Origin: Paenibacillus polymyxa
Lineage (GTDB): Bacteria > Bacillota > Bacilli > Paenibacillales > Paenibacillaceae
Length of the DNA stretch: 64,000 nucleotides
NCBI RefSeq assembly: GCF_001719045.1
Contig: NZ_CP015423.1
Span: 4,525,501 to 4,589,500 of the forward strand
Reading direction: 5' to 3'
The notes under the pieces were generated by a model, which saw nothing but the letters and a program-made list of their open reading frames with translations, was not told the origin of the DNA and did not search any database. This document shows, piece by piece, positions 7,967 to 15,193 of the stretch (positions are counted from its first letter, which is position 1; each line of letters opens with the position of its first letter). Position numbers and translations under genes: made by a program.

Positions 7967-8219
7967 ATTGCAGCGAATCAAATAATTGAATAGCTTCTTC
8001 ATCACTAAGATTATATTCAGACCGACACAATTTTTCACCAGTAACATCTTCTTCAGATGCTTGTTCTTTATGTTGGCTTTTCTGAAATTCCTCGCGACTT
8101 GGCCAAAATTCATGAAGCGTTGCATCTTTCTCCCCAAAACCAAGGTCTATTTTGAAATTCACTCGCGCAACGATTCTACCATCTTTCTCTTTTAAAATAG
8201 TCTTTTTAATCATAATCAT
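7965..8219 (-). CDS. Small hypothetical phage protein in lysogeny block
   Basis: An 84-residue soluble protein with a strong AGGAGG site 5 bases before ATG. It opens with basic MIMIKKTILKEKDGR, then a beta-rich core and an acidic C-terminus (LSDEEAIQLFDSLQ). No domain was recognised and there is no signal or membrane segment. It is the last leftward gene of the immunity block, so it may be expressed in the lysogen, where superinfection exclusion or toxin-control genes often lie. That role is only positional. Confidence 0.65.
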   Translation of the reverse strand: MIMIKKTILKEKDGRIVARVNFKIDLGFGEKDATLHEFWPSREEFQKSQHKEQASEEDVTGEKLCRSEYNLSDEEAIQLFDSLQ

Positions 8220-8287
8220 AGCAACCTCCTATCTAAATAATTTGTTTAAACAAGTTTACCAGTACTAGGAAAAAATATCTAGTAGTA

Positions 8288-8316
8288 TTTACAAAATCGC
8301 CCATTTGATTTATAAT
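8288..8316 (+). promoter_or_regulatory. Strong sigma-A promoter for a probable small RNA
   Basis: TTTACA (5 of 6 to the -35 consensus), a 17-base spacer, then a perfect TATAAT. It points rightward between two leftward genes. The start of transcription should fall near 8323. No protein gene follows before the terminator. Confidence 0.7.
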
Positions 8317-8322
8317 GACTGC

Positions 8323-8408
8323 AACACATACGGAAGCACCGCTGTGCAATCCGAAAGTATCGGTAAAAAAGCTCTGCTAACCTTAAATTGGTCTGCAGAG
8401 CTTTTTTT
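8323..8408 (+). ncRNA. Putative phage small RNA (about 85 nt)
   Basis: A strong promoter at 8288-8316 is followed after about 45 bases by a textbook intrinsic terminator (AAAAGCTCTGC and GCAGAGCTTTT, then seven T). Between them are two more small hairpins, GCAC-CGCT-GTGC and CCGA-AAGTA-TCGG. The only frame inside starts within the -10 box and has no ribosome site, so a peptide product is unlikely. It lies in the lysogeny block on the strand opposite to its neighbours. No known RNA family was recognised. A regulatory RNA expressed in the lysogen is the simplest reading. Confidence 0.6.
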
Positions 8409-8442
8409 ATTCTGAATTTTTTTCTTTACTAATTTTCTGGAC

Positions 8443-9318
8443 TCAATAGATTCTACCCCGATTTATAACTTCCTCTAAGTCTTTCATTTGCAGTAGTAGT
8501 GTTTTTGCAGTTGCACCGTATTTACGGATAATCCGGCCTAACATAAGCTTTACGTTCCCGGGTCCGAAATAAACGATGTCATGTTGAAGAATTTTCACCC
8601 CTTCAAAATCTAATGGATTGTCAATCTCGATTTGCTTAAAGGGACCATCCAATGGGATTGGAAATTCTCTTTTTTGAGATAGTGTAATTTCATCTATATG
8701 AAATATAAGCTGAGATGGCCCTTCATAAAATGATGGATCGTAATATGCATAAATTGTTGGTTCACTAATCTGTGGTGTTTTTTTAGACACCACTCCTTTC
8801 GCAGTATTGTTCTGCTGTGCAATGCTTGTCTGTATTTGCCCTTCATAATTTCGCCGCATTATTTGGTTTAGTCTTTTCCTAGCTAGGTAAATAGGGACCT
8901 CAAATGTATCAGATAGGTATAGAAGGGCATCGTTAAACAACGTCGGGAACTTAAGCCTAGACAGCATAAAAAAAGGCATTGAAGCATAGAGAACGAACTG
9001 ATCTGCATCCGCTTCTTGGAGTTCAACGAACTCTTTAGGCATAACTGTTTGATTACCTGCGTGCCTTAGCAAATGGCTGACTTCATGGAGAAATTCAATA
9101 CGTTGTTCCTTTTGTGGCAGGCGATTATCTAAAAGAATACTGCGTAAACCTGTTGCTGACTCATACGCTTTGCTTTTTTGGGAAAGAGAATAAATCCATA
9201 TGTCCAACGTTTCGGTGATTTTATCAATGGTTATATGTTGAGGTTCAGTAATACCATTTTTTAAATATATATTTTCTATACAATGCTCTAAGTATGTAGT
9301 TTGATAGTGGGAAATCAT
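8443..9318 (-). CDS. ImmA/IrrE-type metallopeptidase
   Basis: A 291-residue protein starting at ATG after CGGAGG; a longer frame to 9378 lacks a site. HEVSH (residues 78-82) is the zinc-binding HExxH of the ImmA/IrrE family, with a downstream EADADQF that supplies the third ligand. The C-terminal 130 residues form a beta-rich domain of unknown role. In ICEBs1, ImmA cleaves the repressor ImmR to start induction. Here it lies 87 bases after the leftward repressor gene, the same arrangement, so it is the likely antirepressor protease for SOS or other signals. Confidence 0.87.
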   Translation of the reverse strand: MISHYQTTYLEHCIENIYLKNGITEPQHITIDKITETLDIWIYSLSQKSKAYESATGLRSILLDNRLPQKEQRIEFLHEVSHLLRHAGNQTVMPKEFVELQEADADQFVLYASMPFFMLSRLKFPTLFNDALLYLSDTFEVPIYLARKRLNQIMRRNYEGQIQTSIAQQNNTAKGVVSKKTPQISEPTIYAYYDPSFYEGPSQLIFHIDEITLSQKREFPIPLDGPFKQIEIDNPLDFEGVKILQHDIVYFGPGNVKLMLGRIIRKYGATAKTLLLQMKDLEEVINRGRIY

Positions 9319-9405
9319 GGTGTACCTCCGGTTAATGGGAATATAAGTTCGTATGTATAAGCATGGGGAATCAGCCAACGGCTGAAACCGTGAACCTAAA
9401 AATGG

Positions 9406-10299
9406 CTATTCTCCTTGGCGATCCCCGGGTTTTCGATTCTTTTCAGTCTCTTGAATGAATCTCCAGAATTGCAGCAGTTCTCTTTTTCGTTCTTCTGGAG
9501 CGTTCAGATAATCTTTGAAAAAGACTCCATGGTCAGGGTTATTTACAAATGCTTCAAACTGTTTTAATTCATTACTAGTAATACCATTGTCCTCATCAGC
9601 ATTTTTTTGGAATTCTTCGTAATTGTGCAATATCCCCATTGCTTTCAAGTAATACTCATTGATCATTTTGTGTTTTTCTGTCTCACCCTTTATTCTCCCA
9701 ATAAGTTCTACAGCATTATAAAGAGACTCATCAATTCCGAGTATAGAAGAAATTTTTGATTTAGATACTTTCTTTGATTCTCTAAGTTCTTTTAAACGGT
9801 CTAACTTTGATATCTCAGCTTCAGCATCGATTGATTTCAATATAATTTTATAGCCTTCCAATAATGTTTCTGGAGGACTATCAAAAACTTGCTTATATAC
9901 CCTTTTCAACTCTTGAGATAATTCATCATTAGGTAGTGACTGAACCCAATCAATTTTCTTTTCTATATCATCGGCTGGCATTTCCCCATCTGACAGTAAC
10001 TTAATTAGTTCAGTTAATGAATTTTTAACTGATTTTGCTGTATCCATCGAAGATTTAACCTCATTAGGAGCTTTTTCATAATAGCCCGCAAGAATGAGTT
10101 CATGTGGATCTCCACCTGTAATTTCTGCTAAAGCTCTGTTTATTTCCTCTGAAGCTGGATATTTTGGATCATTTCTTAATTTTGATATATATGACCTGTC
10201 TATTTTAATATTCTTTTCCTCTTGCATTCTTTTGGCTATTTCCCCTAAGCTCAAACCGCTCTCTTTGATGTATTTGTCCACCAGTTGAGAATAAGTCAA
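9406..10299 (-). CDS. Prophage immunity repressor (XRE-type HTH)
   Basis: A 297-residue protein. Residues about 1-70 are an XRE helix-turn-helix (LSLGEIAKRMQEE, RSYISKLRND, INRALAEITGGDP). The rest is highly charged and helical, probably for oligomerisation and for cleavage by the ImmA-like protease. It is unusually long for a repressor of this type. It is read leftward from the divergent operator region and opposes the Cro-like gene, with which it shares the helix pattern 'ALAEI-G-DP-EL'. It should keep the lytic operon silent. Confidence 0.82.
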   Translation of the reverse strand: MTYSQLVDKYIKESGLSLGEIAKRMQEEKNIKIDRSYISKLRNDPKYPASEEINRALAEITGGDPHELILAGYYEKAPNEVKSSMDTAKSVKNSLTELIKLLSDGEMPADDIEKKIDWVQSLPNDELSQELKRVYKQVFDSPPETLLEGYKIILKSIDAEAEISKLDRLKELRESKKVSKSKISSILGIDESLYNAVELIGRIKGETEKHKMINEYYLKAMGILHNYEEFQKNADEDNGITSNELKQFEAFVNNPDHGVFFKDYLNAPEERKRELLQFWRFIQETEKNRKPGDRQGE

Positions 10300-10333
10300 T
10301 TTTTTTCGACCTCCAGTAATCTTTATATCAATA

Positions 10334-10363
10334 ATATTACCATGTTGTTGAATTTTTAATCAA
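10334..10363 (-). promoter_or_regulatory. Putative repressor promoter
   Basis: Read on the minus strand: TTGATT, an 18-base spacer, then TAATAT, 35 bases ahead of the repressor start. It is moderately close to sigma-A consensus and back to back with the rightward early promoter. Confidence 0.45.
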
Positions 10364-10394
10364 CACTTTTTTTGATGTTGTGACTTTTACGTCA

Positions 10395-10423
10395 TTGACA
10401 TGTTGCAAGTCGATTGGTAAGAT
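10395..10423 (+). promoter_or_regulatory. Early rightward promoter (lytic operon)
   Basis: A perfect TTGACA, a 17-base spacer and TAAGAT. It is preceded by a TGAC-N6-GTCA inverted repeat (10381-10394) and followed by the large palindrome at 10433-10472, so repressor bound on either side would block it. It should drive the Cro-like gene and the whole early operon. Confidence 0.7.
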
Positions 10424-10432
10424 TTGAACAAC

Positions 10433-10472
10433 AAGTGACTAAAAAATCACATGTGTGATTTAAAAGTCACTT
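10433..10472. promoter_or_regulatory. 40-bp nested palindrome, likely repressor/Cro operator
   Basis: The outer arms are AAGTGACT and AGTCACTT; the inner arms AAATCACA and TGTGATTT meet at the centre. The two nested inverted repeats share a TGACT / TCAC theme with the upstream GTGACTTTTACGTCA element. It lies between the early promoter and the ribosome site of the Cro-like gene, covering the transcribed leader. This is the expected place for an immunity operator. Confidence 0.65.
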
Positions 10473-10488
10473 GAACTGGAGGTGAAAC

Positions 10489-10755
10489 ATGTTATATGCA
10501 AAATTACTAAAAAGAGGAATAGCATTGAAAGGTCTATCGTTAAGCCAAATTTGTTTTCAACTTGCAAAAAGGGATATTTGGTTGGATAGAGCGCTGATCA
10601 GCAAGTTACAAAACGGAAAACTTCCTCCTGCAAAGGATCAAGTAAACGTTGCATTGGCGGAAATAATCGGAATCGATCCTGTTGAACTAAGATTAGCTGC
10701 CGCGCGAGAAGTAATTGATCCAGAACTATATGAATTAATCCGGAGTAATGGGTGA
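10489..10755 (+). CDS. Cro-like XRE regulator
   Basis: An 88-residue protein with GGAGGTG 6 bases before ATG. It is essentially one helix-turn-helix domain (LSLSQICFQLAKRD, ALISKLQNGKLPPA, NVALAEIIGIDPVEL) plus a short helical tail. Its domain layout parallels the N-terminal domain of the divergent repressor, as expected for a Cro/repressor pair acting on the same operator. First gene of the early operon. Confidence 0.78.
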   Translation: MLYAKLLKRGIALKGLSLSQICFQLAKRDIWLDRALISKLQNGKLPPAKDQVNVALAEIIGIDPVELRLAAAREVIDPELYELIRSNG

Positions 10756-10802
10756 TTACAAAATCAAGATAAAATCTGAATCATTTTAAGAAGGGGAGAA
10801 AT

Positions 10803-11564
10803 ATGGGCAATATTCAACCAATAGAACAAAAGATGGTTCCTTTCAACGGAGCCGAGTTACTTGGAGTAAAGGCCAGTGACGGAAATATTTATGTGGGGGT
10901 CCGTTGGGTTTGTGAAGGGTTGGGCCTACGGGAGGGGCAGCGCAATAATCAATTAACTAAGGTTCAGACAGATCTGGTCCTTAAACAAGGGGTACGAAAA
11001 TTCATACTCCCCACCAGAAGTGGCGAACAAGAGGTTTTAACTATTCAATTGAACTTTTTTCTTCTCTGGGTGGCGCGTATAAGCCCTAATATTTTAGAAG
11101 GTGATGCACAGGAAAATCTTATCGAATACCAATTAAAGGCTAAAGACGTTCTTGCTGATGCGTTTTTACCGAAAGTATCTAATCCCTACGAAAATTTAAG
11201 CCCGGAAGTCAGAGCTATCTTTGTTATTGACGAGAGGGTTCAAGATTTAGATTCCCGTGTGGAACAGCTTGAGAATCACACCACTATCGACTATGGGCAA
11301 CAGCGAGAATTAAAGAAAGCTGGCAACTCCCGGATCGTTGGATTGCTTGGAGGTAAGAAGTCAGCCGCCTATAAGGATAGTAGCTTACGCAATAAAACAT
11401 ATCAGGCGATGTGGAATGATTATCAAGAGTTTTTTAGTATCAACTCTTACAACAATACATTTACAAAAGATTATGACCGTGGGTTGCAATATATCCCGCG
11501 TTGGACTCCACCTAATAACCTTATGAGGGAGATTGAAGAAGCTAATGGACAAACTTTATTCTGA
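10803..11564 (+). CDS. Phage antirepressor (P22 AR N-terminal plus ORF6C type)
   Basis: A 253-residue protein. Residues about 10-110 resemble the P22-type antirepressor N-terminal domain (FNGAELLGVKASDGNIYVGVRWVCEGLGL, FFLLWVARISPNIL). Residues about 135-250 resemble the ORF6C domain (LDSRVEQLENHTTIDYGQQRELKKA, YIPRWTPPNNL). Such proteins inactivate the repressor by direct contact or interfere with host regulators. It follows the Cro-like gene. Its last 20 bases overlap a small unlisted gene. Confidence 0.85.
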   Translation: MGNIQPIEQKMVPFNGAELLGVKASDGNIYVGVRWVCEGLGLREGQRNNQLTKVQTDLVLKQGVRKFILPTRSGEQEVLTIQLNFFLLWVARISPNILEGDAQENLIEYQLKAKDVLADAFLPKVSNPYENLSPEVRAIFVIDERVQDLDSRVEQLENHTTIDYGQQRELKKAGNSRIVGLLGGKKSAAYKDSSLRNKTYQAMWNDYQEFFSINSYNNTFTKDYDRGLQYIPRWTPPNNLMREIEEANGQTLF

Positions 11565-11661
11565 TTTGTCATTACCGGAGCTGACCCGTCTTTGGTTCGG
11601 GAACCCGTTGCAACATGCAGTGCTTGTTAAAAACCTGATTAGGAAGGAACGGAGAAAATGA
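11545..11661 (+). CDS. Small overlapping phage gene (38 aa), hypothetical
   Basis: A 38-codon frame that starts 20 bases inside the antirepressor end and stops with TGA inside the next start (ATGA). It encodes an amphipathic, basic peptide (opening MDKLYSDLSLPELTRLWFGN, ending NLIRKERRK). It fills what would otherwise be a 94-base gap, and its overlaps at both ends fit the tight packing of the operon. No good ribosome site is visible, so it would rely on coupled translation. Confidence 0.5.
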   Translation: MDKLYSDLSLPELTRLWFGNPLQHAVLVKNLIRKERRK

Positions 11662-12275
11662 AAAAAAAATATTACGAGGCATTGGGAACTAAGTATGACA
11701 AATTGCAGTCTGCAATGGTTGTTATTTTAAAACGTTTTATTGAGTCGGGAACAGAGGGCGACATTGAAACCCGCGAACGAAAGCTGTTTATTAAGTACAT
11801 TATTATTTCAAAAATGCAGGCTCGAATTTTGGATGAACTGGTATCAAGAACACAAAAGATCATCAAGCGCTTTGATGGTATCAGAATTTCATTGGGCGAT
11901 CCTTACTACGAACAAGACGATTATATCCACGTAAAATCTTGCTTAATGGAATATGAAGACCGGATTCGGCAAAATGCGATGCGTGTATATGAAATCGCAA
12001 TGTATGTGGATACCAAAAGCGCCTATTTCAGCGAATCCGAACTTCGGAGCATGCTTTCAATTGGTTATGAAGATTGGAAATATTGGTTAGGCCGGAATAA
12101 CACATTAATGACAATGTTGGTTACGAAGGTAGGCAACGAGCCTTTGGCCCACCATGTCATGGATTACATGATGAATCAGATTATGGGCCATCCAGAAGCC
12201 CGTAAGATGATGCGGCAAAAAGCCGAGGAAATTTTTCCAGAGCTGTTCCCACGTACTGGCGGTGATTCTCTATGA
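11658..12275 (+). CDS. Hypothetical early phage protein (205 aa)
   Basis: A highly helical, charged, soluble protein with GGAACGGAG ahead of ATG. Several amphipathic helices are visible (LQSAMVVILKRFIESGTEGD, MQARILDELVSRTQKIIKRF). It ends in a Met-rich helix (MDYMMNQIMGHPEARKMMRQKAEEI). No motif was recognised. It overlaps the next gene by 4 bases, so they may act together; position suggests an early host-takeover or DNA metabolism role. Confidence 0.72.
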   Translation: MKKKYYEALGTKYDKLQSAMVVILKRFIESGTEGDIETRERKLFIKYIIISKMQARILDELVSRTQKIIKRFDGIRISLGDPYYEQDDYIHVKSCLMEYEDRIRQNAMRVYEIAMYVDTKSAYFSESELRSMLSIGYEDWKYWLGRNNTLMTMLVTKVGNEPLAHHVMDYMMNQIMGHPEARKMMRQKAEEIFPELFPRTGGDSL

Positions 12276-12919
12276 AAACACATGAAGAATTGAAAGCAAT
12301 AGCTGCTGATATGCATAAGCAACTAGGAGGGAAGATATTTGCCTTCCCAATAGAAGAAGAAAACCCTTTGTCTAAATTCGCAGTGGCTGCATTTAACGGG
12401 AAAGACTACTCTGTTTACCCTAACGCTATGACCATCGAGGAAGCGGCTGCTGGCATTTTAGAAGTTTTGAATGGATTTAAAGAAGAAGGTTGGGATCACG
12501 ACTATGAACGCAATGTACGTTTCGTTTCCTGTCAAGCTCAAATTGATGCGCCCAGCGTAACTATGCGGAGACTAAAAAAAGGGAATTACACTAGACCAGC
12601 TTATGAAAGTGACATAGACGTTATGGACAATCCTGACGATCCAGAAGGCAAGCTCATTTCTGCGCGTGGATTAATCAAATTCAGTTACTTGACTATGATT
12701 AATGAGAAAAATCCTGTGGCTATCAGGTTTATGGATGAATATTACAAATTGCTTGCTTCTTTCAGATACGGGAAAACAGCAGCGGCAATTAAGCAGGAAG
12801 TACGGCGTATGGGGAAAGACGAGGCTATTCATTGGATCGAGCGCACCCATGAACGTTACATCAAGGATGATAGAACTATAATGGACATCTTTCATTCCTT
12901 GGGAAAGGGTGAACAGTAA
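12272..12919 (+). CDS. Hypothetical early phage protein (215 aa)
   Basis: A 215-residue soluble protein, coupled by overlap with both neighbours (ATGA upstream, TAATG downstream). The N-terminal 95 residues look like an alpha/beta domain (IFAFPIEEENPLSKFAVAAF). The middle is Asp/Pro-rich (DIDVMDNPDDPEGK) and the C-terminus helical (IHWIERTHERYIKDDRTIMD). No enzyme motif was recognised. Nothing beyond its early-operon position indicates function. Confidence 0.72.
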   Translation: MKTHEELKAIAADMHKQLGGKIFAFPIEEENPLSKFAVAAFNGKDYSVYPNAMTIEEAAAGILEVLNGFKEEGWDHDYERNVRFVSCQAQIDAPSVTMRRLKKGNYTRPAYESDIDVMDNPDDPEGKLISARGLIKFSYLTMINEKNPVAIRFMDEYYKLLASFRYGKTAAAIKQEVRRMGKDEAIHWIERTHERYIKDDRTIMDIFHSLGKGEQ

Positions 12920-13164
12920 TGAACCTTGCTAATCAATTGACTCTCAAGGAAGTCCGTGAGAACTGCAAGAAGTCAGTCCCACAAGTTAGTAATGATACAG
13001 GGATCTCAGGTACTACATTAAGACGATGGGAAGAAGATGCTTCAGGGGCTGGAGTACATGCCTTTGTACGTCTGTTGCGTTACTATCAAATATCTATTAA
13101 CAACGTTTATGCAGGCAAGGCAGAAGACGTATACAAAGCCCGTAGAGAGGCGGTGAGCGTGTAA
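12919..13164 (+). CDS. Small XRE-type HTH protein
   Basis: An 81-residue DNA-binding protein: LTLKEVRENCKKSVPQVSND, then the recognition helix region GTTLRRWEEDASGAGVHAFV and ISINNVYAG. This is a single helix-turn-helix with a short basic tail. It is the third such regulator of the prophage and may tune early-to-middle expression. It overlaps the genes before and after by one base (TAATG). Confidence 0.75.
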   Translation: MNLANQLTLKEVRENCKKSVPQVSNDTGISGTTLRRWEEDASGAGVHAFVRLLRYYQISINNVYAGKAEDVYKARREAVSV

Positions 13165-13409
13165 TGATGGATTCCAACACAGTGTTAAACCATACATTAA
13201 CTTGCATGACCCTTTCAGAGATTCAAAGGGAACTGATTTATATTTTCCACTTCATACAAGATGATGAATTTACTAAGGACCTATTGTTAGAACGAATGGT
13301 CAAAGTGATTGAGAGGGTTCGCGAAGAAGAAAGTTTTCACTTTGGTGTACTTGGTGAGCATTTTGAAGAAAAAGCAAAGAGCCTTAACAATACCTTGGCC
13401 GGGCGTTAA
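13164..13409 (+). CDS. Hypothetical phage protein (81 aa)
   Basis: A short, acidic, helical protein (MTLSEIQRELIYIFHFIQDD, LLLERMVKVIERVREEESF). The start is ATG overlapping the previous stop; a second ATG lies 3 bases on. No domain recognised. It is followed by a 93-base gap that holds a long stem-loop. Confidence 0.62.
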   Translation: MMDSNTVLNHTLTCMTLSEIQRELIYIFHFIQDDEFTKDLLLERMVKVIERVREEESFHFGVLGEHFEEKAKSLNNTLAGR

Positions 13410-13421
13410 GGCACACTATCA

Positions 13422-13482
13422 AGGGACAAGCCCACGCGCACATTATAGCACTACATATTCAAAAAGTGCAAGGGCTGTCCCT
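13422..13482 (+). other. Long imperfect stem-loop in early operon
   Basis: The arms pair in three steps: AGGGACA/TGTCCCT, GCCC/GGGC and GCAC/GTGC, separated by small bulges, with a loop of about 24 bases. It occupies one of the few gaps of the tightly packed operon, 13 bases ahead of the ribosome site of the next gene. There is no T-run after it, so it is not an ordinary terminator. It may be an RNA processing or translational control element. Confidence 0.5.
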
Positions 13483-13502
13483 CCAAAGGGAGAGGATCGG
13501 TT

Positions 13503-13904
13503 ATGTCAACTATAAAGAATAAGGTAAACAGAGAAGAGGGGCTTTCTCCTAAATTACGTAGCGCTGTTTCTACGTTGGTTAATCGCTTGGGCGCATCCCA
13601 AACTTTACTTTTACTGGATAAAGCGGCGACCTCTCTGGACATTAATTCTTATGAAGATCCAATATCCATGGGATTTTTGGTTCAAGAAATAGCATGCGGG
13701 GTTGAAGATATCCCCCATTGGTCAGGTAAGAAAGTGGTTGTTACTGCTCATGGAATTAGACCCGAAGATGGGATTCTTTTTGTCACGGCTGCTTGTGATG
13801 ATAATCGCCAGATAACGTGGTACGCACGACCAATTAACATAAATGGTACTGAAACTACTGAATTTAGCCGCAATTGGTATGAGGACGGGAGGGACCGAGT
13901 GTGA
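13503..13904 (+). CDS. Hypothetical phage protein (133 aa)
   Basis: A 133-residue soluble protein after GGGAGAGG. The N-terminal half is helical (LRSAVSTLVNRLGASQTLLL) and the C-terminal half beta-rich (KVVVTAHGIRPEDGILFVTA). No domain was recognised. Its GTGA overlap with the next gene indicates coupling. Confidence 0.65.
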   Translation: MSTIKNKVNREEGLSPKLRSAVSTLVNRLGASQTLLLLDKAATSLDINSYEDPISMGFLVQEIACGVEDIPHWSGKKVVVTAHGIRPEDGILFVTAACDDNRQITWYARPININGTETTEFSRNWYEDGRDRV

Positions 13905-14209
13905 ATGTAGCATCGGAAAAAATCCTTCCCTGGGAAATTGAAATGTTTGAACTTCTGTCCGGATATCCCAAATTACCTGATAGCGCATTTCAAGGTAAAT
14001 ATCATCACATTAAATTTAATTGGACCCAATTTACAATGCGTTCAAATGATATGGTTGAAGCTGCTTATTTGGCTATCATGCCTTTTACAGATTCAGCAGA
14101 ACGGGAACAGTTCGCAGCTCAATATATATATCGTCTTTTAGAACCGGGCTATGAGGCCGCAATATGCAATTTCTTTGAAGCTGCTTTTGGGCTTCAAGGG
14201 ATGGAATAA
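13901..14209 (+). CDS. Hypothetical phage protein (102 aa)
   Basis: Starts at GTG overlapping the previous stop. An acidic, aromatic-rich helical protein (PWEIEMFELLSGYPKLPDSA, WTQFTMRSNDMVEAAYLA). No domain recognised and no membrane segment. It sits just before the replication genes. Confidence 0.62.
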   Translation: MNVASEKILPWEIEMFELLSGYPKLPDSAFQGKYHHIKFNWTQFTMRSNDMVEAAYLAIMPFTDSAEREQFAAQYIYRLLEPGYEAAICNFFEAAFGLQGME

Positions 14210-14245
14210 ACCGAAATAGAAGCAATGAAATGAGTGGATGCAGAT

Positions 14246-15193
14246 ATGGAAGGGTGGATTAGCCTTCATCGAAAACTTATAGAAAGCGAGATATGGGAGA
14301 AGCCTCCACTCTATATGAAGGTGTGGATATTCCTTCTCCTATCTGCCCAGCACAAACAATACAAAGGACTAAAGCCTGGACAGATATCAATGTCTATTCC
14401 AGATATCATTGAGGGGGTTTCTTGGAAGGTAGGAGCAAGGAAAGAACGACCTACAAAAGATCAAGTTTATCAGGTTTTAGAATTTTTACGCGGTAAAGCG
14501 ATGAAATCGAAACGAAGCCCTGACGAAAGCAACGAAAATGTAGCGATGATCACGACAACGAAAGCAACGCACAAAATGCTGATAACCATATGTAACTATG
14601 AGGTTTATCAGGACAAATCAAGGGACGAAAGCAACGGCGAAAGCAACAAGGATAAGCCGACGAAACCGTCACGAAAGCAACGGCAACCCAACAATATAAA
14701 CAATAATGATAATAATGACAATAATAAGACCCCTCCTTCTCGCAAAAATGCTAAACGCATTTACGAGGAAGATAATCGCTATTATCAAATGGCTTTTTAT
14801 TTTCATGAAAAGATCATGGCTCATGCAGCGGCAAATAAAGTTGAACACCTTGTCCGTAATGCCAACATGCAAAATTGGGCAGACGAGTTTCGGAAAATCG
14901 TTGAGATAGACGAACGGGACACCAAAGAAATGCAAAGGATTATTGATTGGGCAACGTCTCATAGTTTTTGGAGTCCTAATATCCTTAGTCCAAAAAAGTT
15001 ACGTGATAAATATTCAGAACTTGGAATCAAGATGGCTATGGAAGGAAAGTCAGGGCAAGGAACTAGCAACCGACAAACACAGAGCAAAGACTTTCTACAA
15101 AGGAAAAAGGAGGCTATGCGAAATGACAGAGGAACAGACGATAGATTTGTTAACCCTGATAGCTACAGCTTACCCGACGTTCCAAGCGAATGA
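14246..15193 (+). CDS. Phage replication initiator (DnaD/replisome-organiser-like)
   Basis: A 315-residue protein; I prefer ATG at 14246 (MEGWISLHRKLIES, the usual opening) over GTG at 14234. Residues 1-115 form a winged-helix DNA-binding domain (YMKVWIFLLLSAQHKQYKG, KDQVYQVLEFLRG). A low-complexity Lys/Ser/Asn linker (about 120-175) is encoded by the iteron and AT-rich region. Residues about 180-260 form a helical DnaD-like domain (EMQRIIDWATSHSFWSPNIL). It should bind the iterons in its own gene and recruit the loader and helicase encoded next. Confidence 0.82.
   Translation: MEGWISLHRKLIESEIWEKPPLYMKVWIFLLLSAQHKQYKGLKPGQISMSIPDIIEGVSWKVGARKERPTKDQVYQVLEFLRGKAMKSKRSPDESNENVAMITTTKATHKMLITICNYEVYQDKSRDESNGESNKDKPTKPSRKQRQPNNINNNDNNDNNKTPPSRKNAKRIYEEDNRYYQMAFYFHEKIMAHAAANKVEHLVRNANMQNWADEFRKIVEIDERDTKEMQRIIDWATSHSFWSPNILSPKKLRDKYSELGIKMAMEGKSGQGTSNRQTQSKDFLQRKKEAMRNDRGTDDRFVNPDSYSLPDVPSE
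14524..14731 (+). other. Putative phage replication origin: five iterons plus AT-rich tract
   Basis: Five exact copies of CGAAAGCAAC start at 14524, 14559, 14626, 14638 and 14672, with degenerate relatives nearby (CGAAACGAAG, CGAAACCGTC). They are followed at about 14689-14731 by an AT-rich tract built of AATAAT/GATAAT units, a likely unwinding element. The repeats lie inside the linker region of the initiator gene, the position of the origin in lambda and in several Gram-positive phages. Confidence 0.78.

Noticed and set aside
8315..8380. 21-codon frame within the small-RNA region
   Set aside because: Its ATG lies within the -10 box, upstream of the expected transcript start, and there is no ribosome site.
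14690..14731. Asn-rich stretch as a possible prion-like or toxin domain
   Set aside because: Better explained by the AT-rich unwinding tract of the origin lying inside the initiator gene.
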